This document shows, piece after piece, positions 11,872 to 20,332 of a stretch of 64,000 nt of DNA. Both the position numbers and the translations under genes were made by a program. Where the stretch lies: assembly GCA_963995525.1 (NCBI GenBank), contig OZ023213.1, positions 49,748,592 through 49,812,591 on the forward strand. Reading direction: 5' to 3'. Under the pieces are notes generated by a model. That model worked only from the letters and a program-made list of their open reading frames with translations, searched no databases and was not told the DNA's origin. Positions within the stretch are counted from its first letter, which is position 1; each line of letters begins with the position of its first letter. Origin of the DNA: Escarpia spicata (lineage: Eukaryota; Annelida; Polychaeta; Sabellida; Siboglinidae).

Positions 11872-12162
11872 CCTCATAGCAAGGTCCATGATCCTCATAG
11901 CAGGGACCATGATACTCATAGCACGGACCATGATCCTCATAGCACAGACCATGATCCTCATAGCACGGACCATGATCCTCATAGCACGGACCATGATCCT
12001 CATAGCACGGACCATGATCCTCATAGCACGGACCGTGATCCTCGTAGCACGGACCGTGATCCTCGTAGCACGGACCATGATCCTCGTTGCACGGACCATG
12101 ATCCTCATAGCACGGACCGTGATCCTCATAGCACGGACCATGATCCTCATAGCACGGAGCAC
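11872..12162. repeat. 21-bp minisatellite in intron 1 of CARD gene 1
   Basis: About 14 copies of CATAGCACGGACCATGATCC plus T (21 bp, 7 codons, so several frames remain open). It starts about 55 bp from the exon 2 acceptor and is followed immediately by the 44-bp array. Confidence 0.94.
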
Positions 12163-12174
12163 ATAACAAGCTCT

Positions 12175-12762
12175 GACTAAGTCATAATGTGTTGTGAACC
12201 TTTATGATGACATGCTCTGACCAAGTCATAGCGTGTCATGAACCTTTATGATGACATGCTCTGACCAAGTCATAGCATGTTGTGAACCTTTATGATGACA
12301 TGCTCTGACCAAGTCATAGCGTGTCATGAACCTTTATGATGACATGCTCTGACCAAGTCATAGCATGTTGTGAACCTTTATGATGACATGCTCTGACCAA
12401 GTCATAGCATGTTGTGAACCTTTATGATGACATGCTCTGACCAAGTCATAGCATGTTGTGAACCTTTATGATGACATGCTCTGACCAAGTCATAGCGTGT
12501 CATGAACCTTTATGATGACATGCTCTGACCAAGTCATAGCGTGTCATGAACCTTTATGATGACATGCTCTGACCAAGTCATAGCATGTTGTGAACCTTTA
12601 TGATGACATGCTCTGACCAAGTCATAGCGTGTCATGAACCTTTATGATGACATGCTCTGACCAAGTCATAGCGTGTCATGAACCTTTATGATGACATGCT
12701 CTGACCAAGTCATAGCGTGTCATGAACCTTTATGATGACATGCTCTGACCAAGTCATAATAA
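12175..12762. repeat. 44-bp minisatellite, ~13 copies
   Basis: The unit contains AACCTTTATGATGACATGCT and CTGACCAAGTCATAGC, with an alternating tail of GTGTCATG or ATGTTGTG. The two tail variants are interspersed rather than blocked, suggesting gene-conversion-like shuffling. With the 21-bp array it makes up most of intron 1 of CARD gene 1. Confidence 0.94.
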
Positions 12763-12945
12763 AAAAATACAAGAAAGTTTCTTGTATTTTCAGTAATATT
12801 TTCATACTTATTTGAATACACTTTTTTCTGTCATCTGTCAAATATCTCTCTTAATCCCGAATTATAATGATATTCTTTGAAAATATAAAACATTCTCGAT
12901 GACCTACGGCGATTGTGAAGATGTGTATGATTGATTTCTACCTAC

Positions 12946-13101
12946 CCGAATAGTCTCGACCATATCCGTAGAGAGAACCTGCCAGGCTATGAGATTTCCC
13001 CAAAGTAGGTCAGTAGGTCGAAGGTTATGCAACAGATAGATGCGACTTCGTATGAGAAGACTTCGGTGTAAATCTTTCATCTCATATGCGTCGCTCATCA
13101 T
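12946..13101 (-). CDS. CARD-coiled-coil protein 1, exon 1 (start and first half of CARD)
   Basis: This 156-nt exon (52 codons) ends at donor CGG|GTAGGT in phase 0. Tandem ATG codons at 13101 and 13098 are immediately preceded by an in-frame TGA, so the start is fixed to one of the two. It encodes MMSDAYEMKDLHRSLL, then SRIYLLHNLRPTDLLWGNLI and STDMVETIR, the helix 1-3 half of a CARD. Joined to exon 2 it gives ..ETIR|SEKTSREM.., the usual CARD mid-region. I take the first ATG as the coordinate; the second is equally possible. Confidence 0.88.
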
Positions 13102-13304
13102 TCACTGTCTTGCAACTTCCCTAGTTCATACATTGCTCACCAGAGGCGCAGACATGCAGTTCTTTTGTATCGCATTAACAGTCATCTGTGAGTCCTGTAT
13201 AAAATAATTAATGATATCAATGTTTTGTGTTTAACTAAATTTTATTACATAAACAGAAGCGGTTATGATTATTCAGCATAATAGTTTTAACCAGCTAGTC
13301 ACGC

Positions 13305-13738
13305 TTCCCTCTTTCATCTGTACCCCACCCCTTCCTCCCACTCTCCCCGTCCTCGCTTGCATCCCTTCCTCTCCCTCCCTCCTTCATCTGTACCCCACCC
13401 CTCCCTCCCACTCTCCCCGTCCTCCCTTGCACCCCTTCCTCTCTCTCCCTCCTTCATCTGTACCCCACCCCTTCCTCCCACTCTCCCCGTCCTCCCTTGC
13501 ACCCCTTCCTCTCTCTCCCTCCTTCATCTGTACCCCACCCCTTCCTCCCACTCTCTCTCCCCGTCCTCCCTTGCACCCTTCCTCTCCCTCCCTCCTTCAT
13601 CTGTACCCCACCCCTTCCTCCCACTCTCCTCATCCTCCCTTGCACCCCTTCCTCTCCCTCCCTCCTTCATCTGTACCCCACCCCTTCCTCCCATTCTCCC
13701 CGTCCTCCCTTGCAATCCTTCCTCTCCCTCCCTCCTTC
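13305..13738. repeat. ~70-bp pyrimidine-rich minisatellite, ~6 copies
   Basis: Units contain CTCCTTCATCTGTACCCCAC, CCCCTTCCTCCCACTCTCCC and CGTCCTCCCTTGCACCC. The + strand is nearly all C and T, so the minus strand is a polypurine tract. It lies just upstream (5') of CARD gene 1 on the minus strand. Confidence 0.92.
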
Positions 13739-14046
13739 ATCCCTCCCCCCCACCCCGTCTCATCCTCCCCCACCCTGTCTCATCCTCCCCCACCCGTCCC
13801 ATCCTCCTCCACCCCGTCACATCCTCCTCCACCCCGTCCCATCCTCCCCCACCCCGTCCCATCCTCCCCCACCCTGTCCCATCCTCCCCCACACTTCCCA
13901 TCCTCCCCCACCCCTTCCCATCCTCCCCCACCCCGTCCCATCCTCCCCACCCCTTCCCATCCTCCCCCACCCCTTCCCATCCTCCCCCACCCCTTCCCAT
14001 CCTCCCCCACCCCTTCCCATCCTCCCCCACCCTGTCCCATCCTCCC
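13739..14046. repeat. 20-bp polypyrimidine array (CATCCTCCCCCACCCCTTCC)
   Basis: About 15 copies of a 19-20 bp unit with an almost uninterrupted C/T strand. It continues the strand bias of the previous array for a total of about 740 bp. Such homopurine-homopyrimidine mirror-prone DNA can form triplex (H-DNA) structures; here that is an inference from composition. The proline- and serine-rich open frames are artefacts. Confidence 0.93.
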
Positions 14047-15419
14047 CAACACTCTATTCCTCAAACCCACATCTTCACCTCATATCTCTAACACTCACCT
14101 TTAAGCTCCATAAGTTCATTCAACAGATTGTGAATTAATTCATACAATTTTGAACTTGTCCTTCCTTCTATAACACATCCAGCCATTAAGAACTTAAAGA
14201 AAAAACTCAGTGTTGGCCCAATTTATGTAAAGTAATATTTCAGAAATAAAATGTAACATATCTTTGAATATGTACTGATATTGTACACTCACCTACATAA
14301 TCACCTGTGCAGGTGTGTCCATACCTGAGTCCAGTCTGTCCAAGAACACCTATGTCACGGCTCACTGTGTGACCACGATAACTTTACAATAGCCCCACCA
14401 GGAAGACGAAATACCTGACAGAACCTATACTCCTCAAAGTGGGTGACTGCCCCATCAGGACAAATATGTGGGGTGTTGTCCAGTGGCACTGGACATCAGG
14501 GCTAGTTGCTGGGCTGTGACCACCAACTCACTCAAACTCACACTGAGCACACACAGAGTTGCTGAGTGTTTTATGAATGCACAAACCTTGTGCAGTTATT
14601 CCACTGCCACTCTACTCGCCTGTTTGTATATGCCTGCAGTGTCAATAGCACAACCAAATGGATTCCTTTTTCTCCTGCCATCTATGAATAAATTAGACCT
14701 GGCGTGAAGTCGCACACAGCCAAATGTGGGCCCTGTGAAGGTCAGAAATAAATCATTATTAATATTTGTTTGGTAAATGCACAATGGAATGTACATGTGT
14801 GACTGTAAAAATGTTGCCAGAGATTTCAATGTGGGTGCATATTTGTTCCGTAACCCAAACTAAGATCCTAGCTCGAGGTAGTTTACGTGAGGTTTCTCTG
14901 TTCATGTGTTACCGCCTGTTTGCTACAATATGAGGTATTACAGTAATAAGTGGTGTTTGTTATATACATATTGTGAAATCTGGGTGGCTCTTAGGACAGC
15001 GCCCACATTATGTCTTAGTAGCAGCCTCCAGTTCAAATCATACCATAAACTTATATTTATAATTACACACAGCACGATGCATTGTTAGCTGATTGCATTA
15101 TTTTGTTGACTTTGGCTAGTTTTGTTGACATGAGTCATCATTGTATTATGTTTGTTTGTAAATGGACAAATACAAAAAATCAAATTTAGTTGTACTTTCA
15201 TAACAGGCCTGTAGACTGGGTGTGTAAACTCCCATCCCAAAATTAAATTGAGAAATATTGTTATATAATTACCATATTTTCATTTTTGTGGCAAATAAAT
15301 AATTACTACAAAAATATTAAAAAAAATTACAAACAGTGCATCATAGTAGACAAAATTATTTGGTTTATATTATTTTGTGATAACATAAACAAAAAAAACG
15401 TCAAGAAAATCAATGGTTT
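14047..15419 (+). other. INTS2 intron, no gene seen
   Basis: AT-rich intronic DNA upstream of CARD gene 1 and before the next INTS2 exon. No exon with splice support, no array. A promoter for CARD gene 1 should lie at 13100-13300 or beyond the pyrimidine arrays, but I cannot identify elements. Confidence 0.55.
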
Positions 15420-15502
15420 GGTGTCAGGATTGAATCGGCGTTGCCCGATTGTAAAATAAATGGCAAGAAACCAACGCGTTTACCAACTGAGCTATCGACA
15501 CC
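15420..15502 (-). tRNA. tRNA-like sequence (83 nt), probably a tRNA pseudogene or SINE head
   Basis: Read on the minus strand, the ends form a 7-bp acceptor-like stem (GGTGTCG with TGACACC, last pair G-T). An A-box-like TAGCTCAGTTGG and a B-box-like GATTCAATCC are correctly placed. An internal AATCGG..CCGATT hairpin sits where the variable and T arms should be. The D stem pairs poorly and no 5-bp anticodon stem is clear, so I do not assign an isotype and doubt that it is a functional tRNA. Confidence 0.45.
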
Positions 15503-15899
15503 AACGGAAAGTCACTGACTGATTTAAGTTGTTATGATAAATTGTACAACTCCGCCTTCATATATCGATATTCTAGTGATATTATGAGATTATACATGTT
15601 ACTTTCAGTAGCTGGATACAACATTGTATTACATCGGAATATCGCACAATAATTAATTTTGACGCTCATTTCGACCCAAAAGCTATCCTTGTAAAAATTT
15701 TCTGAATGCATGGAAAGGGTCGGCCTGATGCGAGTATGGGTCATATGTGACGTCACATCTAGGCATCCCGAAAAGCATGCAAAAAATATGCATATTCAAA
15801 AATGTCCGGCTGCACAGCATAAAATGTGAAATTTCTAAATAATTGATTTTTTTTAATTATTTTTGTTGGCTTGGTGACAATGATGCGCGTGTGTTGTAG

Positions 15900-16005
15900 A
15901 TCTTCGCAGTACAACTCGTGTCCCACCTGAGTCTGCAGTATGCACTGCCTAAGTCTCTCAGTGTTGCCAAGTTGGCCGTCGGCGTCATGGCTACGCTGCT
16001 CACAG
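15900..16005 (+). CDS. INTS2: Integrator complex subunit 2, internal exon
   Basis: This 106-nt exon enters in phase 0 after TGTGTTGTAG and leaves in phase 1 at CACAG|GTAGGT. It encodes IFAVQLVSHLSLQYALP, then KSLSVAKLAVGVMATLLT. The segment SHL..QYALPKSLSVA.LAV is a highly conserved INTS2 block and joins seamlessly to ..LGKQ from the exon at 4858-4965. The donor GTAGGT is the first member of a degenerate ~23-bp tandem array in which GTAGGTCA-type words recur about 15 times. Confidence 0.93.
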
Positions 16006-16385
16006 GTAGGTCAGCCAAGTAGGTCATGTGAGGTCAGCCAAGTAGGTCATGTGAGGTCAGCCAAGTAAGACATATGAGGTCAGCTAGTAAATTGTGTGGT
16101 CATCAAAGTAGGTCTGATGAAGTCAGCCAAGAAGGTCATATGAGGTCAGACAAGTAGATTGTGTGTGGTAAGCCAAGTAGATTATGTGCATTCAGCCAAA
16201 TAGATTGTGTGAGGTCAGCCAAGTAGGTCACACGATGTCAGCCAAGTAATGCATGTGAGGTCAGCCAAGTATACCATGTAAGATCAGCCAATTATGTCAT
16301 CTGGGGTCGGCTAGTATGTCATGTGAGGTCAGCCACGTAGGTCACATGAGGTCTGCCAAGTAGATTATGTGAGATCTGCCATTTT
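16006..16385 (+). repeat. Degenerate ~23-bp array seeded at an INTS2 splice donor
   Basis: The intron begins GTAGGTCAGCCAAGTAGGTC. The motif GTAGGTCATGTGAGGTCAGC plus CAA then recurs with substitutions (GTAAGACATATGAGG, GTAGATTGTGTGAGG and so on) for 380 bp, nearly to the next exon. Because the first unit is the functional 5' splice site, several later units are cryptic donor-like (CAA|GTAGGT, CAA|GTAAGA). Confidence 0.85.
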
Positions 16386-16415
16386 ATTGTTAAAATATTG
16401 TAATTATTATTTCAG

Positions 16416-16583
16416 TATTGTCGAGTGAGACGCGCCCTCACTTCTTCCTCGCGACCTTGCCGACCCTGCCTCGCATCAGCCAGGCCTTCCCACCACTGTG
16501 TGAGGACATCATCCTCCTGCTGCTGCAGCTGGGCCGTGTGGCTACCTCATACCTCACTGGCACTGCCAACATGGCGGGAACTG
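16416..16583 (+). CDS. INTS2: Integrator complex subunit 2, penultimate exon
   Basis: This 168-nt exon enters in phase 1 after TTATTTCAG and leaves in phase 1 at GGAACTG|GTGAGT, using the first of about 23 tandem donor copies. It encodes LSSETRPHFFLATLPTLP, then AFPPLCEDIILLLLQLGRV, matching the INTS2 block FF..TLPSL..F..AFPPL.EDI...L.Q.G. Its final 34 nt (YLTGTANMAGT) and the first 20 nt of the intron form the 54-bp unit that is amplified downstream. Because 54 is a multiple of three, use of downstream donors 2-22 would add 18-residue repeats without shifting frame. The last unit lacks one base. Confidence 0.9.
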
Positions 16584-17770
16584 GTGAGTTATTACAAGGT
16601 GTCTACCCCACTGGCACAGCCAACATGATGGGAACTGGTGAGTTATTACAAGGTGTCTACCCCACTGGCACAGCCAACATGATGGGAACTGGTGAGTTAT
16701 TACAAGGTGTCTACCTCACGGGCACTGCCAACATGGCGGGAACTGGTGATTTATTACAAGGTGTCTACCTCACTGGCACTGCCAACATGGCGGGAACTGG
16801 TGAGTTATTACAAGGTGTCTACCTCACGGGCACTGCCAACATGGTGGGAACTGGTGAGTTATTACAAGGTGTCTACCTCACTGGCACTGCCAACATGGCG
16901 GGAACTGGTGAGTTATTACAAGGTGTCTACCTCACGGGCACTGCCAACATGGCGGGAACTGGTGAGTTATTACAAGGTGTCTACCTCACGGGCACTGCCA
17001 ACATGGTGGGAACTGGTGAGTTATTACAAGGTGTCTACCTCACGGGCACTGCCAACATGGTGGGAACTGGTGAGTTATTACAAGGTGTCTACCTCACTGG
17101 CACTGCCAACATGGCGGGAACTGGTGAGTTATTACAAGGTGTCTACCTCACGGGCACTGCCAACATGGTGGGAACTGGTGAGTTATTACAAGGTGTCTAC
17201 CTCACTGGCACTGCCAACATGGCGGGAACTGGTGAGTTATTACAAGGTGTCTACCTCACGGGCACTGCCAACATGGTGGGAACTGGTGAGTTATTACAAG
17301 GTGTCTACCTCACTGGCACTGCCAACATGGCGGGAACTGGTGAGTTATTACAAGGTGTCTACCCCACTGGCACAGCCAACATGATGGGAACTGGTGAGTT
17401 ATTACAAGGTGTCTACCTCACGGGCACTGCCAACATGGCGGGAACTGGTGATTTATTACAAGGTGTCTACCTCACTGGCACTGCCAACATGATGGGAACT
17501 GGTGAGTTATTACAAGGTGTCTACCTCACTGGCATTGCCAACATGATGGGAACTGGTGAGTTATTACAAGGTGTCTACCTCACTGGCATTGCCAACATGG
17601 CGGGAACTGGTGAGTTATTACAAGGTGTCTACCTCACGGGCACTGCCAACATGGTGGGAACTGGTGAGTTATTACAAGGTGTCTACCTCACTGGCACTGC
17701 CAACATGGCGGGAACTGGTGAGTTATTACAAGGTGTCTACCTCACGGCACTGCCAACATGGCGGGAACTG
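16550..17770 (+). repeat. 54-bp array duplicating an exon-intron boundary ~22 times
   Basis: Each unit consists of an exon-like part (TACCTCACTGGCACTGCCAA, CATGGCGGGAACTG) followed by the donor and intron start (GTGAGTTATTACAAGGTGTC). Donor copies begin at 16584, 16638 and so on every 54 bp to about 17717, plus a last one at 17771 (GTGAGATAAT). Two copies read GTGATTT and are predicted weak donors. The frame is open through all but the last unit, where one G is lost (CACGGCACT), shifting the frame. Confidence 0.96.
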
Positions 17771-18287
17771 GTGAGATAATTTTGTCATAATTCTGTAGCA
17801 AAATACCCATCCTCCAGAATAGATAACTTAGTCATTTGTAAGCGGCTCTATGTACTTGTCTTGATTGATAGGTCAGAAACCAAGCAGCCAAGTTGTTAGT
17901 TTGATATTGTCCACCAGAGGGCACTACATACACACAGCTGTATTGGGACTGTTTTTCACAACTTATTCGTTTGACAAAGATTAAATAACTTGAACAGAAC
18001 AAGCCACACTTGCAAGTCTTGCAAGAAACAATGTAATTTTATACAGTGTTTAGGAACAAAATTAATTGTCAAGCAGACAGCTAAAAGCCTCCCTAAATAT
18101 GCTGTTGATCATAAAAGTAAGTTGTTATATAACGCAGTTTCCAGTCGTCAGGACTGCTCAAAGCACTTTACACTTTACTCCCTGGCAGACTTGTTCAATT
18201 GAACACCATCTCGACTTCTCTGGGAAACATTCAGCCATGCTTCAGTTAATGTGCGAAGACGATTTCTACACAAATATCCACCACTGT

Positions 18288-18440
18288 CTGTAGCCAGGTA
18301 CTCATTCATACAGCTGAGTGAACTGGAACAATGTAGAGTAACTGAACTTGCCCAAGGTTCGACATCACAGCAAGAGGAATCAAACCCAGGTTCTCTCAAG
18401 TGAGAGTTTGATGCTCTAGCCACTGCGCCACTGCGCTCCA
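18288..18440 (-). mobile_element. tRNA-derived SINE
   Basis: On the minus strand it begins GGAGCGCAGTGGCGCAGTGG, an A-box-like head. A B-box-like GGTTTGATTCC follows about 45 nt later, then a body containing ACCTTGGGCAAGTT and CACTCAGCTGTATGAATGAG and ending near GTACCTGGC. This head-plus-conserved-body layout is typical of tRNA-derived SINEs. The ACTTGGGCAA-type body motif recurs after the tRNA-like head at 43026. Intronic in INTS2, antisense. Confidence 0.75.
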
Positions 18441-18531
18441 CCCGTTGTATCGTATGCCAGGAACTCTGATGTGAAATAGTGGTCTGTCCCCACATGAGCT
18501 ATCCTGGAGTGAGGTTGTCATGTTGACTGTG

Positions 18532-18800
18532 TTTCAGACATTGTGTGTTCACAAGCCACCTTGGGTTTCAGACATTGTTTGTTCACAAGCCACCTTGTGT
18601 TTCAGACACCGTATTTTCACAAACCACCTTGGGTTTCAGACATTGTTTGTTCACAAGCCACCTTGTGTTTCAGACATCATGTGTTCACAAGCCACCTTGT
18701 TTTTCAGATATTGTGTGTTCACAAGCCACATTGTCTTTCAGACATTGTGTGTTCACAAGCCACCTTGTGTTTCAGATATTGTGTGTTCACAAGCGACCTT
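18532..18800 (+). repeat. 34-bp array duplicating a splice acceptor 8 times
   Basis: Exact 34-bp period. TTTCAG 3' splice sites end at 18537, 18571, 18605, 18639, 18673, 18707, 18741 and 18775. Each is followed by ACATTGTGTGTTCACAAGCC-type sequence, which is the start of the last INTS2 exon. Only the last acceptor keeps frame, because 34 is not a multiple of 3. The copies have lost the exon's later part and retain ~25 nt of exon start plus a short pyrimidine run. Confidence 0.95.
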
Positions 18801-18957
18801 GAGCAGCGAGACACAGCTGGTCCCGAGGCAGCCAGGACAAAGAGACGATGACATTCTCACGAGCCTCAAACTCTACACACAGCTCAGCAACGCCATTCAA
18901 CAAACCTTCCTGCAAATTGTCAACTCTACGGCACTTCTGCGACACCAACTTCACTAG
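18776..18957 (+). CDS. INTS2: Integrator complex subunit 2, last exon and stop
   Basis: Enters in phase 1 after TGTGTTTCAG (18775) and reads DIVCSQATLSSETQLVPRQP, later DDDILTSLKLYTQLSNAIQQ, ending at TAG 18955-18957. The C-terminal amphipathic segment corresponds to the INTS2 C-terminus, where a short helical stretch closes the protein. Phase 1 from the exon at 16416 matches exactly, and the five exons sum to 225 codons including the stop. The exon's first ~25 nt have been copied upstream seven times. An alternative start at a later AG (GAGCAG, 18806) is out of phase with the preceding exon. Confidence 0.85.
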
Positions 18958-19670
18958 TCTAGAAGAGTGTCACATTGGACATCAGACTCTTTCACATTCA
19001 GCCCGAAGTTACATGTCAGACAAGTGTCGAACCTGTCAGATATAAACTGCTCACGAGTGGGAGATCTCACTGCAAGAAAGATACATACCCATTAAGAGGG
19101 AGATAAGTGTTAATCTGTGGATGCTAAGATATTACCAGCTGTATGCATATAACCATAACCTTCACCACGTGGAATTTAGTTCTTATAGGTCAAATTAATT
19201 CCCAGTGTAATCTGTTTTGAGTGGCGGCAGCAAAAAATACTTCATTGTATTTTTTGCAATTCTGAGATTAAATATTTTTGGTTATAATGGGAGAATTATA
19301 GTGTAATAACAATTAATGTTTCGTGAATTTCTGCAATTTCTCACAACCATTGAAAGGCGAGATTTTGCTTCATTGTAAGCCTTGTCTGGTAAAAGAGACG
19401 AACAATGACAGTGACTGATATAGTATCCCATAGTTAGTGTTGATGCTGAATGTATGTGTGTATGTATGTATGCATCAAATGTTGGACCAAATCTGGAATA
19501 CAGGGAGTTTGACTTGTTTTCTGTATTGTGTTAAATTGTTTCTCTTACACAGTACAATATTTAAATGCATATCCAGATTTTATTTGATCTGTAATATATT
19601 ATCAACTTATAAGTAAATTTATGAAATATATTTGCTTGACATAATTTTTTACGATATAATAAAATCATCA
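18958..19670 (+). other. Probable INTS2 3' untranslated region
   Basis: AT-rich, without coding signal. A candidate polyadenylation hexamer AATAAA lies at 19658-19663, about 700 nt after the stop. No closer canonical AATAAA was seen. Confidence 0.5.
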
Positions 19671-19954
19671 TCGAAAGAAATTAAAAAAGTTTCTATCCAC
19701 GTTTCTTAAACATTTTTGTCATAATAGATCAAATGAAAATGTGCTAATCTGGCTGGTAATAATCTGATAATGTATTTTGTAGGTTTTTATAATGATTATC
19801 CATCCCTATATTTTGTTCTCTGTTGTATATATTCCTCTTTAGACATGATGGTTTTGACGAAGCAATAAGGTTATGTCCTTCGTAGTCACAGATGTTGATT
19901 TAGTTATGTGTACACAAGATGGCTGAGAGACACAAATGAGATAGAGCATAAAAA
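19671..19954. other. Intergenic spacer
   Basis: No gene, array or transposon recognised. Confidence 0.5.
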
Positions 19955-20216
19955 GGTACAGTGGAACCTCTCTATTAAGGTCACATTGGGACTGGGTAAA
20001 AGTGACCTGAATGGTGAAGTGACCACAATTAGCGAGAGATTAATTTCCTGTACTTTACTGCTACAGAAATAATTTGGGACTCTTAGGGTGACCTTAATTG
20101 TGAGGTGGCTCTATTACTGAGGTGACCTTAATTGTGAGGTAGCTGTATTACTAAGGTGACCTTAATTGTGAGGTGACTATTACAAAGGTGACCTTAATTG
20201 TGAGGTGGTTGTATCA
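19955..20216 (+). mobile_element. MITE-like repeat with internal ~34-bp tandem units
   Basis: Starts ACAGTGGAACCTCTCTATTA and contains GACCTTAATTGTGAGGTGGC repeated 3-4 times (20088-20215). The same family occurs inverted at 1762-1853. I cannot see a clean opposite terminus because the end is occupied by the tandem units. Confidence 0.6.
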
Positions 20217-20332
20217 CCGGAGAAAGAGGAGAACAAGACACATGTATGCCCGCTGCGTAGAAGCGAACGTGCAAGTGGAAGCGCGTAAAAGTTTCAAAAT
20301 GAAAAAAAAGAAACGTTACAGTTTTATAACAT

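Noticed and set aside
13265..14138. Proline/serine-rich open frames (up to 279 codons)
   Set aside because: Polypyrimidine minisatellites; three overlapping frames give similar low-complexity products.
15420..15502. Functional nuclear tRNA gene
   Set aside because: D stem and anticodon stem do not pair properly despite a good acceptor stem and A/B boxes; reported only as tRNA-like.
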